A stretch of DNA of 12,918 bases. Source: Candidatus Bathyarchaeota archaeon BA1 (GTDB taxonomy: Archaea; Thermoproteota; Bathyarchaeia; Bathyarchaeales; Bathyarchaeaceae). The notes below the pieces were generated by a model, which did no database searches, had not been told where the DNA came from, and worked only from the letters and a program-made list of their open reading frames with translations. Made by a program: the position numbers and the translations under genes. This document shows positions 1-6,470 of this stretch, piece after piece. Where the stretch lies: NCBI GenBank assembly GCA_001399805.1, contig LIHJ01000023.1, forward strand, positions 1-12,918, written 5' to 3'. Position 1 is the stretch's first letter, and each line of letters opens with the position of its first letter.

Positions 1-161
1 CGAACTCGAGTGCCTCATTTTTACAATTAAGAGACTCGTTTTATTAACACATCTAAATTGTTACAAAATGACACCTTAGTTTTCAGTTTATTGAGAGGCG
101 AGACGCTTACATCGCCCAGCAATAAATCAGAGGCTTCAGGAGGGGGAACGTGGTTTATTGT

Positions 162-458
162 TCATAGGAACAGCACAAGAGTCGTGCGCTTCTTGGCATC
201 GGATATTAAAGAATTCAAATATCTCCATAGTTCGAAATTTGATCCATGAATCAGTGCCTCGAGGAGCTTTTTCCAGCCAAAGGGGGCAAGGAATGAGGCG
301 CCTGTGGAAGACGGGCATGCAGACTTGCCGTTTTAGAAGCGGGGAACTCAAAGTCTTCGGGGGAGCGCGGGATAAGCAAGATAAGAGAGGCTGCAAAGAG
401 ACCTGTAGGGAAATGGAAGTGAATTGGGTGGAGTGAGCCGACAGCGCTCGCTCCGCCG
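162..458 (-). pseudogene. possible decayed small membrane-protein gene (DUF2231-like?)
   Basis: Two protein-like stretches lie on this strand in different frames. Positions 458 to 341 read a segment with LHPIHFHFPTGLFAASLILL followed by SPEDFEFP. Positions about 285 to 162 read FGWKKLLEALIHGSNFELW and then a short tail to a stop. The HPxxxHFPxGL pattern followed by a hydrophobic helix resembles the start of DUF2231-type membrane proteins. That is pattern memory, not a search result. No start codon fits and a frame change is needed between the pieces, so at best this is a relic. The C-terminal tail of the ABC ATPase runs over it in another frame. Positions 1-161 show nothing I can support. Confidence 0.2.
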
Positions 459-1358
459 CCAAAAAAGTGGCATAGTGAAGGAAGAATCAGGGTTAGTTTG
501 AATTGGATTTGAACCTATTCTCCTGAGTGCTGCTCTTATCATATGCTTAATCGAGCTATCGGCAACCACAAGGGCGTGAGGATATGGCATTTTCGGGAGG
601 TCTAAACCGTACTTTGACGCCGCTTTTCTAGAGCATGTCGTACAAGTCTTTTTTGGTTTCACACACGACTTTTTAGTCTCCTCAACGGAACGGATTTTGC
701 CATCAGCCAAGGTAATGACACTTCGAGCTAACCTCGCCATTTTGGGATCATGTGTAACAACGATGACAGTAACCCTCTCGTTCCGGTTAAGTTCTTTAAG
801 AACATTAATTATCATTTTGCCGGTTTTCGAATCGAGTTCAGCTGTGGGTTCATCACATAGGAGCAATTTTGGCGAATTTATCAGTGCCCTGCAGATGGCA
901 ACGCGTTGTTGCTCCCCTCCGCTTAGCTGACTGGGCTTGTGGTCCAGCCTATCGCCGAGACCGACTTCCTCGAGCAGTTTTTTGGCCCTGCTTTCATAAA
1001 CCTCGGTTCTGCCGAGCGGGATAACTGGTAGCATCACGTTTTCTAGAGAAGTTAAGGTCGGGACGAGATAGAAGTGCTGAAACACGAACCCGATTTTCTC
1101 CCTCCTGATTCTATGAAGCTCGCGTTCAGGAATTTTTGTCAAGTCTTGACCGTCCAAATACACTTTCCCACTGGTGGGCCTGTCGAGAGCACCTATGAGG
1201 TTCAGGAGGGTAGTCTTCCCGCTTCCGCTGGGACCCATTATACTCACGAACTGACCGCGGTTTATGTGCATATTGATGCCTCTTAAAGCGTATATCGGGG
1301 AGCCTCCGAGCCAATACGTTTTTGAAAGGTTCTCCGTGACGACGATCGGTTCGCTTAT
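348..1358 (-). CDS. ABC transporter ATP-binding protein, MacB/LolD type, probable ATA start and odd C-terminal tail
   Basis: Cytoplasmic ATPase that would power the FtsX/MacB-type permease encoded just upstream. Counted from the ATA codon at 1358-1356, it shows Walker A GPSGSGKTT (42-50), Q-loop Q94, signature LSGGEQQR (145-152), Walker B LLLCDEP (165-171), D-loop AELD and H-loop H203. These motifs are intact, so ATPase activity is plausible. The first in-frame ATG is at 1271, but the 29 codons before it encode the conserved N-terminus (PIVVTENLSKTYWLGG and on). The only start-like codon is ATA, placed 1 nt after the permease stop and behind a GGGGGG run. The family usually ends near residue 230. 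Here the frame continues about 106 residues with a C-x6-C-x2-C cluster and then low-complexity-looking sequence, so the original stop has probably been lost. The domain call is secure; the two ends are not. Confidence 0.9.
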   Translation of the reverse strand: MSEPIVVTENLSKTYWLGGSPIYALRGINMHINRGQFVSIMGPSGSGKTTLLNLIGALDRPTSGKVYLDGQDLTKIPERELHRIRREKIGFVFQHFYLVPTLTSLENVMLPVIPLGRTEVYESRAKKLLEEVGLGDRLDHKPSQLSGGEQQRVAICRALINSPKLLLCDEPTAELDSKTGKMIINVLKELNRNERVTVIVVTHDPKMARLARSVITLADGKIRSVEETKKSCVKPKKTCTTCSRKAASKYGLDLPKMPYPHALVVADSSIKHMIRAALRRIGSNPIQTNPDSSFTMPLFWRRSERCRLTPPNSLPFPYRSLCSLSYLAYPALPRRL

Positions 1359-1359
1359 G

Positions 1360-2477
1360 TCACGCCCCCCTTATGGCTTCAATCGGCGACAACCTAGATG
1401 CCCTCACAGACGGGATGATTCCACCAATCAAACTGAAGAGAACCGCGAGGCCCATTCCCTTTAAAAACGCGACTAAAGACGGCTCCACGCGCAGACCGGG
1501 TATAAAACCTTCTGCCAGCATGCCGGTCAGAGATCCAACTGTGGCGCCGATTGCGCCGCCAAGAACCCCTAGCCAGAGAGCCTCCGCAATAAAGAGGCGG
1601 AAGACCTCGAGGTTGCTCCATCCAGATGCCTTGAGCAACCCTATCTCCCCTCTCCGCTCGTGAACGCTCATCGACATGACATTCGCTATTCCTATCGCTC
1701 CCACAAAAACCGAGATGCTAGAAATGAGGACCACCAACCTCTAACCGTGTTGAGGGCTTCTCGCGCGCCCTTCATGAGCGCTTGGGGTTCCACAACCTCC
1801 AAATCGGGGTAGGAGTTCGCTACGTGTGCCTTTATGGCATCGGCCTGAAGGGGAGATTTGGGCCGAACTGTCACAGCATTTACTTTTCCCTCAGGCAGGA
1901 TCGAAAGGGCCTTTGCGTCATCGAGGTGAATGATTACCGCTAAATCGGCCAAACTGGCTGTCTCGAAAATTCCTGATACTTCAAAATTTTCCCCGTTCAA
2001 GAGGAGAATCGATCCCACGTTTAAATCCATCCTTCTAGCCACAACTAGACCTACCAGAGCTTTAGACATGTCGTTATCCGTGAGCGGGTTGCCCTCTCTG
2101 ATGTTCTTAGAGAAGCCCGTGGCCTCCTCCGATTTGCTCGGAATAACACCAATTATCAGGGTCGCTAAAGGTTCTCCCCCCATTCGCCTGCGTACCCAGA
2201 TTTCGGGCGAAGCCACCTCAACCTCAGGCAGGCCCTCGAGATCGTCCACTATATCATAGGGAACCTCGGAGAAGGCTTGATCGATCGCCCCTTTTTTCTG
2301 GACGATGAGGTTCCCGCCGAACGTCGCGAAAGCCCTCTCCATGCTCGATTGAAAACTGTCCATAATCATGATCACGGAGACAACCAGAGCTATGCCTATG
2401 GTGATGCCGAGCACGGCCAGCGTTGTTCTAACCCTTCGTCTGCAAAGATTTTTAAACGCTAGTGTACCGAGCCTCAT
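1360..2477 (-). pseudogene. ABC transporter permease, MacB/FtsX family, one frameshift
   Basis: Membrane permease partner of the ATPase. The first part (2477 to about 1740) has MRLGTLAFKNLCRRRVRTTL, a first membrane helix, and then a MacB-type extracytoplasmic domain ending at EALNTVRG. The second part (about 1737 to 1360) has LVVLISSISVFVGAIGIANVM, the conserved ERRGEIGLLKASG loop, two more helices and the family-typical end SRLSPIEAIRGA. The two halves are in different frames and join cleanly if one base is supplied near 1737-1742, giving about 372 residues, normal for the family. ATG at 2477 is chosen because family homology begins there; it lies 1 nt after the stop of the Cas6 relic and has no strong ribosome site. 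The shift could be real, programmed or a sequence error. The stop is followed 1 nt later by the ATPase start, so the two genes form an operon. Confidence 0.85.
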
Positions 2478-2478
2478 A

Positions 2479-2860
2479 TTAACCGCGCACGCTGTTTCTT
2501 TCTCTAAGCCCAGCATAATAAGCAAATCGGATCAATTCCTCTAAACCCCACATTTGGACCATCAAATGCCACCCTCTAACTTTTATTCCGAATATCTCAA
2601 CTAACTTGCTCTTAGGATTCCATACTCTGATTTTAATTATCTCTTTATCTTTCCAAGTTCTCTGGTTAAAAGCTTCCCATTTGTGGATTGAAATTCGCTC
2701 CAGTGCTTGAACAAACTCTGGACGGTCAGGAGTCAAGTATGTTGCAGGTTTACTTTCGATTTTTGGGTGAGTTGAGCAAACTATAGGTGAAATCGAACGG
2801 AACACCATTTCTTGAGGGAAGGGTTCAATTTTTATTCGAGCCAAATCCACAATATTCCAT
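2479..2860 (-). pseudogene. cas6: Cas6 CRISPR endoribonuclease, C-terminal fragment
   Basis: Cas6 cuts CRISPR precursor RNA within repeats. This fragment reads RIKIEPFPQEMVFRSISPIV, then a YLTPDRPEF segment, HKWEAF, and an IKVRGW to ELIRFAYYAGLRERNSV ending. That order (SPI/V segment, proline-rich loop, K-W-x-x-F, then G-hydrophobic-G into ELIxxAYxAGLGxKNSxGFG) is typical of the second half of archaeal Cas6. The normal glycine-rich end GFGM is missing, the expected GLG is GLR, and the N-terminal half is absent. It is fused in frame upstream to unrelated sequence around two GCGCGC tracts. No other cas gene is visible, and the ATG of the ABC permease begins 1 nt after the stop. I regard it as a non-functional relic. 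Family assignment is by pattern recognition without a profile search. Confidence 0.6.
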
Positions 2861-2899
2861 CGCGCGCAAGAGGGATATAAGGCGGAGATGCGCGCGCAT

Positions 2900-3166
2900 T
2901 CAGTAACTTCGTATGCAGCTAACTTAAAGGATAAACGAGCGATCATCTCCCTTTCATCTTTAAAGCCATGCGGAACAGTAGCTTCGTAGCCCATATCCTT
3001 GAGAAAGTTCGCAAGCTGAATAGAAACTCAGGCGCAAAATGTTCAGCACCCTTGATTCAACATCCCCTTTCTGGCTATAATCCAGAGTGACATAATAGTC
3101 TAACCCAACATGAAAGGCGAAGACAACCACAGAATTACAATTCTTCATAACATCTCTGGTTGACAA
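2900..3166 (-). pseudogene. QueG-like iron-sulfur protein, N-terminal fragment, frameshifted
   Basis: Reading from TTG at 3166, the protein has NCNSVVVFAFHVGLDYYVTL, then NILRL. After a one-base shift at about 3021-3030 (one T too many in a TTT run) it continues SIQLANFLKDMGYEATVP and ends at ARLSFKLAAYE. This pattern (K/NSVVVF-G/AF near the start, L-x-x-FLxxxGYEA, then SFKxAAYE) resembles the N-terminal region of epoxyqueuosine-reductase-like 4Fe-4S proteins. The cysteine clusters and the rest of the protein are missing, because the frame runs into the Cas6 fragment at the palindromic GC tract near 2888-2899. It is a truncated relic; the family call is tentative. Confidence 0.4.
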
Positions 3167-3189
3167 CCGCTCTTTGCCATTCTAAATCC

Positions 3190-3652
3190 ATGCTCAGGGC
3201 AGAACAAAAACTCTCACCTCTTCCCGCTAAGGTGAGAGTTTTTGTTCAGCCTGAGGTAGGGGAAACCGAGCGGTATTGGCTTGGTCCAATTTTCGCAGTT
3301 TGGATCGGAGCTTGGAGTCTTCCCACCCTGATTATCGGAATAGTTGAATCTTCAGTCTCCAAAAAGGCTGTGTGGAGGTTTTCGCCAATTTTATTGCTCG
3401 CTAACATTGTTCTTGCATTATATATGGGATGCAATCAGGTTTTGGAGCGACATGCTCAAATGGCTATTATCTTACAGCTTACTTCTAGTTCCTTGTGTAA
3501 TCGCAGACGTAATTATGCTTCTCTATTTCGTAAAGAAGGAAAAACTTACCGAGGCTCTAAAAAATCCTAAGATAAGAATTCCAATCATAATCATTCTTGC
3601 GGGAATTCCGTTTTTAGTTGCGACAATGATGTTGTATATGTGGCTGGCATAA
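3190..3652 (+). pseudogene. small four-helix membrane protein of unknown function, frameshifted
   Basis: From ATG 3190, the frame encodes a short hydrophilic start, then WLGPIFAVWIGAWSLPTLII (helix 1) and SPILLLANIVLALY (helix 2). The sequence then makes sense only in the next frame: IWDAIRFWSDMLKWLLSY and LLLVPCVIADVIMLLYFV (helix 3), a charged loop KKEKLTEALKNPKI, and IIIILAGIPFLVATMMLYMW (helix 4) to the stop at 3652. Removing one base in the TATATA stretch near 3418-3428 restores a single protein of about 153 residues with four membrane helices. I do not recognise the family. A strong inverted repeat covers codons 5-20. An alternative start is GTG 3232, inside the right arm of that repeat. 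The gene is probably disrupted unless the shift is an error. Confidence 0.45.
3202..3247. repeat. perfect 18-bp inverted repeat with 10-nt loop
   Basis: Left arm GAACAAAAACTCTCACCT (3202-3219) is the exact reverse complement of 3230-3247, with loop 3220-3229. Pairing continues outward for a few bases with one mismatch (GCA against AGC). It sits between the divergent QueG-like relic and the membrane-protein gene, inside the start region of the latter. It could be an RNA hairpin, a protein-binding site, or the footprint of a small mobile element. Terminator function is unlikely because neither neighbour is transcribed towards it. Confidence 0.9.
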
Positions 3653-3715
3653 CCTTTGCGCCATGCTTCTCAATAGGTTCAAGGAAAAATCCCATTAAGA
3701 GGGAATTGAAGGGTT

Positions 3716-3747
3716 TTGATGCTGCCTTCATGGCCATGAAGCATCAA
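3716..3747. repeat. hairpin with a perfect 14-bp palindrome core
   Basis: TTGATGC (3716-3722) pairs with GCATCAA (3741-3747). Inside them is the perfect palindrome TTCATGGCCATGAA (3727-3740), with TGCC (3723-3726) as a one-sided bulge. The right side overlaps the first copy of the 19-nt direct repeat. Confidence 0.75.
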
Positions 3748-3866
3748 CTGAAACTTCAAGGCTTGCCTCGAAAGAATCATTAGCCTATGGCTATAGGCTC
3801 TTAACCTACCCCCTCCCCCTCTATATTTTCTTGCAGAGCAATAAGCTATGAAGTATCAACTGAAAC
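3736..3866. repeat. two-copy 19-nt direct repeat ending in CTGAAAC
   Basis: ATGAAGCATCAACTGAAAC (3736-3754) recurs at 3848-3866 with one difference (C to T at the seventh base). On the minus strand both copies begin GTTTCAGTTGAT and similarity extends a few bases further with a second transition. The start-to-start distance is 112 nt and there is no third copy midway. A GTTTCA start resembles archaeal CRISPR repeats, but two copies at this spacing do not make an array. Confidence 0.6.
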
Positions 3867-3965
3867 ACGGCAATATCGCTTGAAAAATCCCTGTTTAGGC
3901 GTCATATTAAAACTAGGGTGGCTACTATATGCACACACATCAAATGAAAATAACGAAGCAGTTTA

Positions 3966-5579
3966 TCATTTTATGGCTTTTGAAACGTAGGGGCCATCAT
4001 CCCTGTAGCCGAGCCGCCTATAGTATTGTTTTGTTCCAAGCGCACTTATAACAACAACATTCCTTCGATCATAATCCTCTCGGGACATTCGCTCAGCCTC
4101 AGATAGGAGTATGCCCCCATAGCCCCTGTGTTGCCATGCCTCAGCCATGTGTCTCCCCACAGGAACCATGGGACCATAAATGTGGAGCTCACGGACTATT
4201 GAAGCCATCTCGGGGGGAATCTCCGGCCTATGCGCTTTCTCAGAGGGGATGCGCAACCGTAGATAGCCAACAAGAACATCGTTGATTGGGTCCTCAACCG
4301 AAATGAAGATTTCTTCCCCCTCCGAAGCCCTCTCCTTAATGGTTTGCATCCGTATGTTGTCCGGGTCAGGCCTTATTTTATTCATCAACCATCGATGCCC
4401 CACCTCACGGCATCGTATGCATCGACAGCGTATCCCTTGTTCCCTCAGTTTCTGCAAAACCAATTGACGGAGGTTGCTTCGATTCACCCCAGCCTCGATG
4501 AGGTGGGCGGGGATGTCTCTCTGAACCCGCATAATTCGAATCCAAGGCGGAACCGTCTTCTTTATCTCTACAACAAGTTGAGCCGCTTCCTCCGTAGTGT
4601 ATGGTTGGTATCCACCCCTCCTCCACCATTCATAGGCTTTTGTTCCCTTAAGAACAAGGCAGGGATAAATCTTGATCATATCGGGTTTAAAGTTAGGGTC
4701 TGTGAAAATCTTTGGGAACGCGTTTAAGTCTCGCTCAAAGTTAGAGCCTGGAAGCCCCGGCATGAGATGAAACGCCACTTTTAATCCAGCGTCCTTCGAT
4801 ATGCGAGTGGCTTCGATGACATCTTGAACCGTGTGTCCTCGATCAACCAGCTCATAGATGTCGTCGTAGATGTTTTGGACGCCTAGCTCCACCTTGGTTA
4901 CGCCCATGGACAACATTTGGTCCACGTGTTGTTCCTTGGCCCAGTCGGGGCGTGTTTCCACCGTGATGCCCACGTTTCTGATGCGGCTGGTTTCTGCGAG
5001 TTTTTTCGCTTCCTCCAAGGTTTGGGAGTTCTGTTCCGTTATTGCGTCCAAGCATCGTTGAATGAAGTTCTCTTGATAGTCAAGGGGCATGCTTGGGAAA
5101 GTCCCACCCATTATGATGACTTCCACTTTATCGATGGGGTGCCCTATCGCCTCCAGCTGTTCAATACGATTCCTAACTTGGATGTATGGATCAAACCCAC
5201 TTTGTATCCCCCTCATTGCAGCGGGTTCGTATCCCACGTATGCCGAGGGCACGCCATATGGAGGCCCTCCTGGACAATATGCACACTTGCCATGTGGGCA
5301 TGGGTAAGGAGCCGTCATGACGGCTAGAATAATCACTCCACTAATCATTCTGACAGGCTTTAACTTTAAAATTGTGAGAAGCTTTTTCCTTTCGTCAGGC
5401 TTTAAGAATTTTAGGATTTCAGAATTGCGAGGCATTGGCGCTCGAAGTTCGTGGCATACGTCAATTTTGATCTTATTTAAGTCCTTTTTGGTTAAAGCTG
5501 GCATCCTCATTAAACGGCTTATGATTTCACGACAAATAGTTTCGTTATCATATTGCAATTTCGCTTTTATGTTTTTCAT
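3966..5579 (-). CDS. elp3: Elp3: tRNA U34 carboxymethyl-modifying radical SAM / acetyltransferase-fold enzyme
   Basis: Archaeal Elp3 uses S-adenosylmethionine and acetyl-CoA to make 5-carboxymethyl-type uridine at wobble position 34 of tRNA. The 537-residue protein is complete and of normal length. An N-terminal tRNA-binding region precedes the radical SAM cysteines C94, C99 and C102 in PYPCPHGKCAYCPGG. The family-specific stretch VETRPDWAKEQHVDQML follows, then VELGVQNIYDDIYELVDRGH and HLMPGLPG. Zinc-type cysteines lie in CRCIRCREVGH (385-395). The C-terminal GNAT-like domain has ELHIYGPMVPVG and the acetyl-CoA loop QHRGYG (483-488). Start ATG 5579 gives the usual N-terminus; a short AGG lies just before it. 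A tiny ORF ends 10 nt upstream. No other Elongator subunit is present, as expected in archaea where Elp3 works alone. The gene is intact although its neighbours are broken. Confidence 0.97.
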   Translation of the reverse strand: MKNIKAKLQYDNETICREIISRLMRMPALTKKDLNKIKIDVCHELRAPMPRNSEILKFLKPDERKKLLTILKLKPVRMISGVIILAVMTAPYPCPHGKCAYCPGGPPYGVPSAYVGYEPAAMRGIQSGFDPYIQVRNRIEQLEAIGHPIDKVEVIIMGGTFPSMPLDYQENFIQRCLDAITEQNSQTLEEAKKLAETSRIRNVGITVETRPDWAKEQHVDQMLSMGVTKVELGVQNIYDDIYELVDRGHTVQDVIEATRISKDAGLKVAFHLMPGLPGSNFERDLNAFPKIFTDPNFKPDMIKIYPCLVLKGTKAYEWWRRGGYQPYTTEEAAQLVVEIKKTVPPWIRIMRVQRDIPAHLIEAGVNRSNLRQLVLQKLREQGIRCRCIRCREVGHRWLMNKIRPDPDNIRMQTIKERASEGEEIFISVEDPINDVLVGYLRLRIPSEKAHRPEIPPEMASIVRELHIYGPMVPVGRHMAEAWQHRGYGGILLSEAERMSREDYDRRNVVVISALGTKQYYRRLGYRDDGPYVSKAIK

Positions 5580-5589
5580 ATCCTATCGC

Positions 5590-5698
5590 TCATGGAGCAT
5601 ATTCACTTAGCCCATTCTTCATCTCTTTTCTTAAGGCTTCCACTTCCCCTTCTATTCTCTCAACTAAGAGGGGGAAATTCTTCTAGTGGCAACATCAT
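5590..5698 (-). pseudogene. tiny ORF upstream of elp3, frameshifted in a C5 run
   Basis: From ATG 5698, the strand reads MMLPLEEFP. After removal of one C from the CCCCC run (plus-strand 5670-5674) it continues LLVERIEGEVEALRKEMKN and GLSEYAP, stopping at 5590, 10 nt before the elp3 ATG. The charged helical character of both halves and the in-step continuation suggest a real small protein of about 36 residues. A TATA-like TTATATTAAAG lies at about 5738-5748. I do not recognise a family. Its tight spacing suggests co-transcription or translational coupling with elp3. With so short a sequence, chance is a real alternative. Confidence 0.35.
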
Positions 5699-5850
5699 CT
5701 CTTCAAACCTTCCTTCAGTACTATTATCTTACCTAGCTTTAATATAATTCACTTAGTGCTGTTAACCGAAAGACATATTCAGTAAGATATTCCTGTGAGA
5801 TCCACCGTTCGATTTTATATTCGACCACACAGCGCACGCGCGCGCTAACC

Positions 5851-6456
5851 TTGAGATACATGGATTACATGGCGCCGGGGATAGTCATTATGACAACCCT
5901 CTTTGGAGGAGGCTATGGAGGCTTGTCCGTCGTTTGGGATCGACGCCTTGGATTCCTCAATAAGATGCTTGCTGCTCCGATCTCAAGATCTTGCATACCG
6001 ATAGGTAAAATGCTGGCCTCAACCATTCAGTCCGGACTACAAGCCAGTTTAATGCTGAGCGTAGCGCTTCTTATGGGCGTGCAGTGCACGACAGGCATTC
6101 TTGGGGTAATTGTAATAATTCTGACAGCAATGATTTTATGTTTAACGCTTTCCGGCATATCCCTTGCTCTCGGCGCCATGATCAAGACCCATGAGACTCT
6201 TATGGTGATCATGAACTTCTTAACCATGCCATTGATGTTCACGAGCAGTGCACTATTCCCGCTGGAGTTCATGCCTTCTTGGTTGGCGACTATTGCCAAA
6301 TGGAACCCATTAACCCATACCCTCAACCCAATTAGAACATTAATGACAAAGGGCTGGGACTGGGCGATAATCCTACCAGACGTGGCTGCCGTAGTGGCCT
6401 TCGCCTTCGCCGTAACAAGCATCGCAACGCTATTGTTCAGAAGAAGCATAACCTAA
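5851..6456 (+). pseudogene. ABC-2 type transporter permease lacking its N-terminus
   Basis: The protein reads YMDYMAPGIVIMTTLFGGGYGGLSVVWDRRLGFLNKMLAAPISRS, the characteristic centre of DrrB/NodJ-type ABC-2 permeases, followed by four or five hydrophobic helices and the usual NPLTHTLNPIRTLM segment near the end. Family members are about 250-270 residues. This one has about 200, lacking the cytoplasmic start and first helix. The frame stays open back to 5743 but has no ATG, GTG or TTG before TTG 5851, and the codons there do not look like a family N-terminus. The alternating tract ACGCGCGCGCTA (5836-5847) sits exactly where homology starts. No ATPase partner is adjacent. I read it as a 5'-truncated gene, probably inactive. 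It converges on the amidohydrolase gene with 14 nt between stops. Confidence 0.75.
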
Positions 6457-6470
6457 AATTGAGAAGAGAC

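Larger units (their letters stand above)
3653..3965. other. convergent non-coding region with hairpins
   Basis: This lies between the 3' ends of the membrane-protein gene (plus) and elp3 (minus) and has no convincing ORF. It holds an imperfect hairpin at 3716-3747, a second small hairpin at 3782-3799 (AGCCTAT and ATAGGCT around a 4-nt loop), a polypyrimidine tract at about 3806-3830, and a pair of 19-nt direct repeats. The hairpins may serve as transcription ends for both genes. Confidence 0.5.

Noticed and set aside
500..565. Possible C/D-box RNA (ATGATAA about 50 nt before CCCTGA, minus strand)
   Set aside because: The C box is weak and no internal C'/D' pair is visible.
500..575. Minus-strand tRNA-like segment with GGTTCAAATCC and GCTC/GAGC
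   Set aside because: The T-arm look-alike is good, but the acceptor ends do not pair, the D-loop would be too long, and there is no room for an anticodon arm.
3736..3866. A true CRISPR array
   Set aside because: There are only two copies, 112 nt apart, with no regular spacer; reported only as a repeat pair.
4344..5327. Long plus-strand frames across elp3
   Set aside because: They are shadows of the clearly coding minus-strand elp3.
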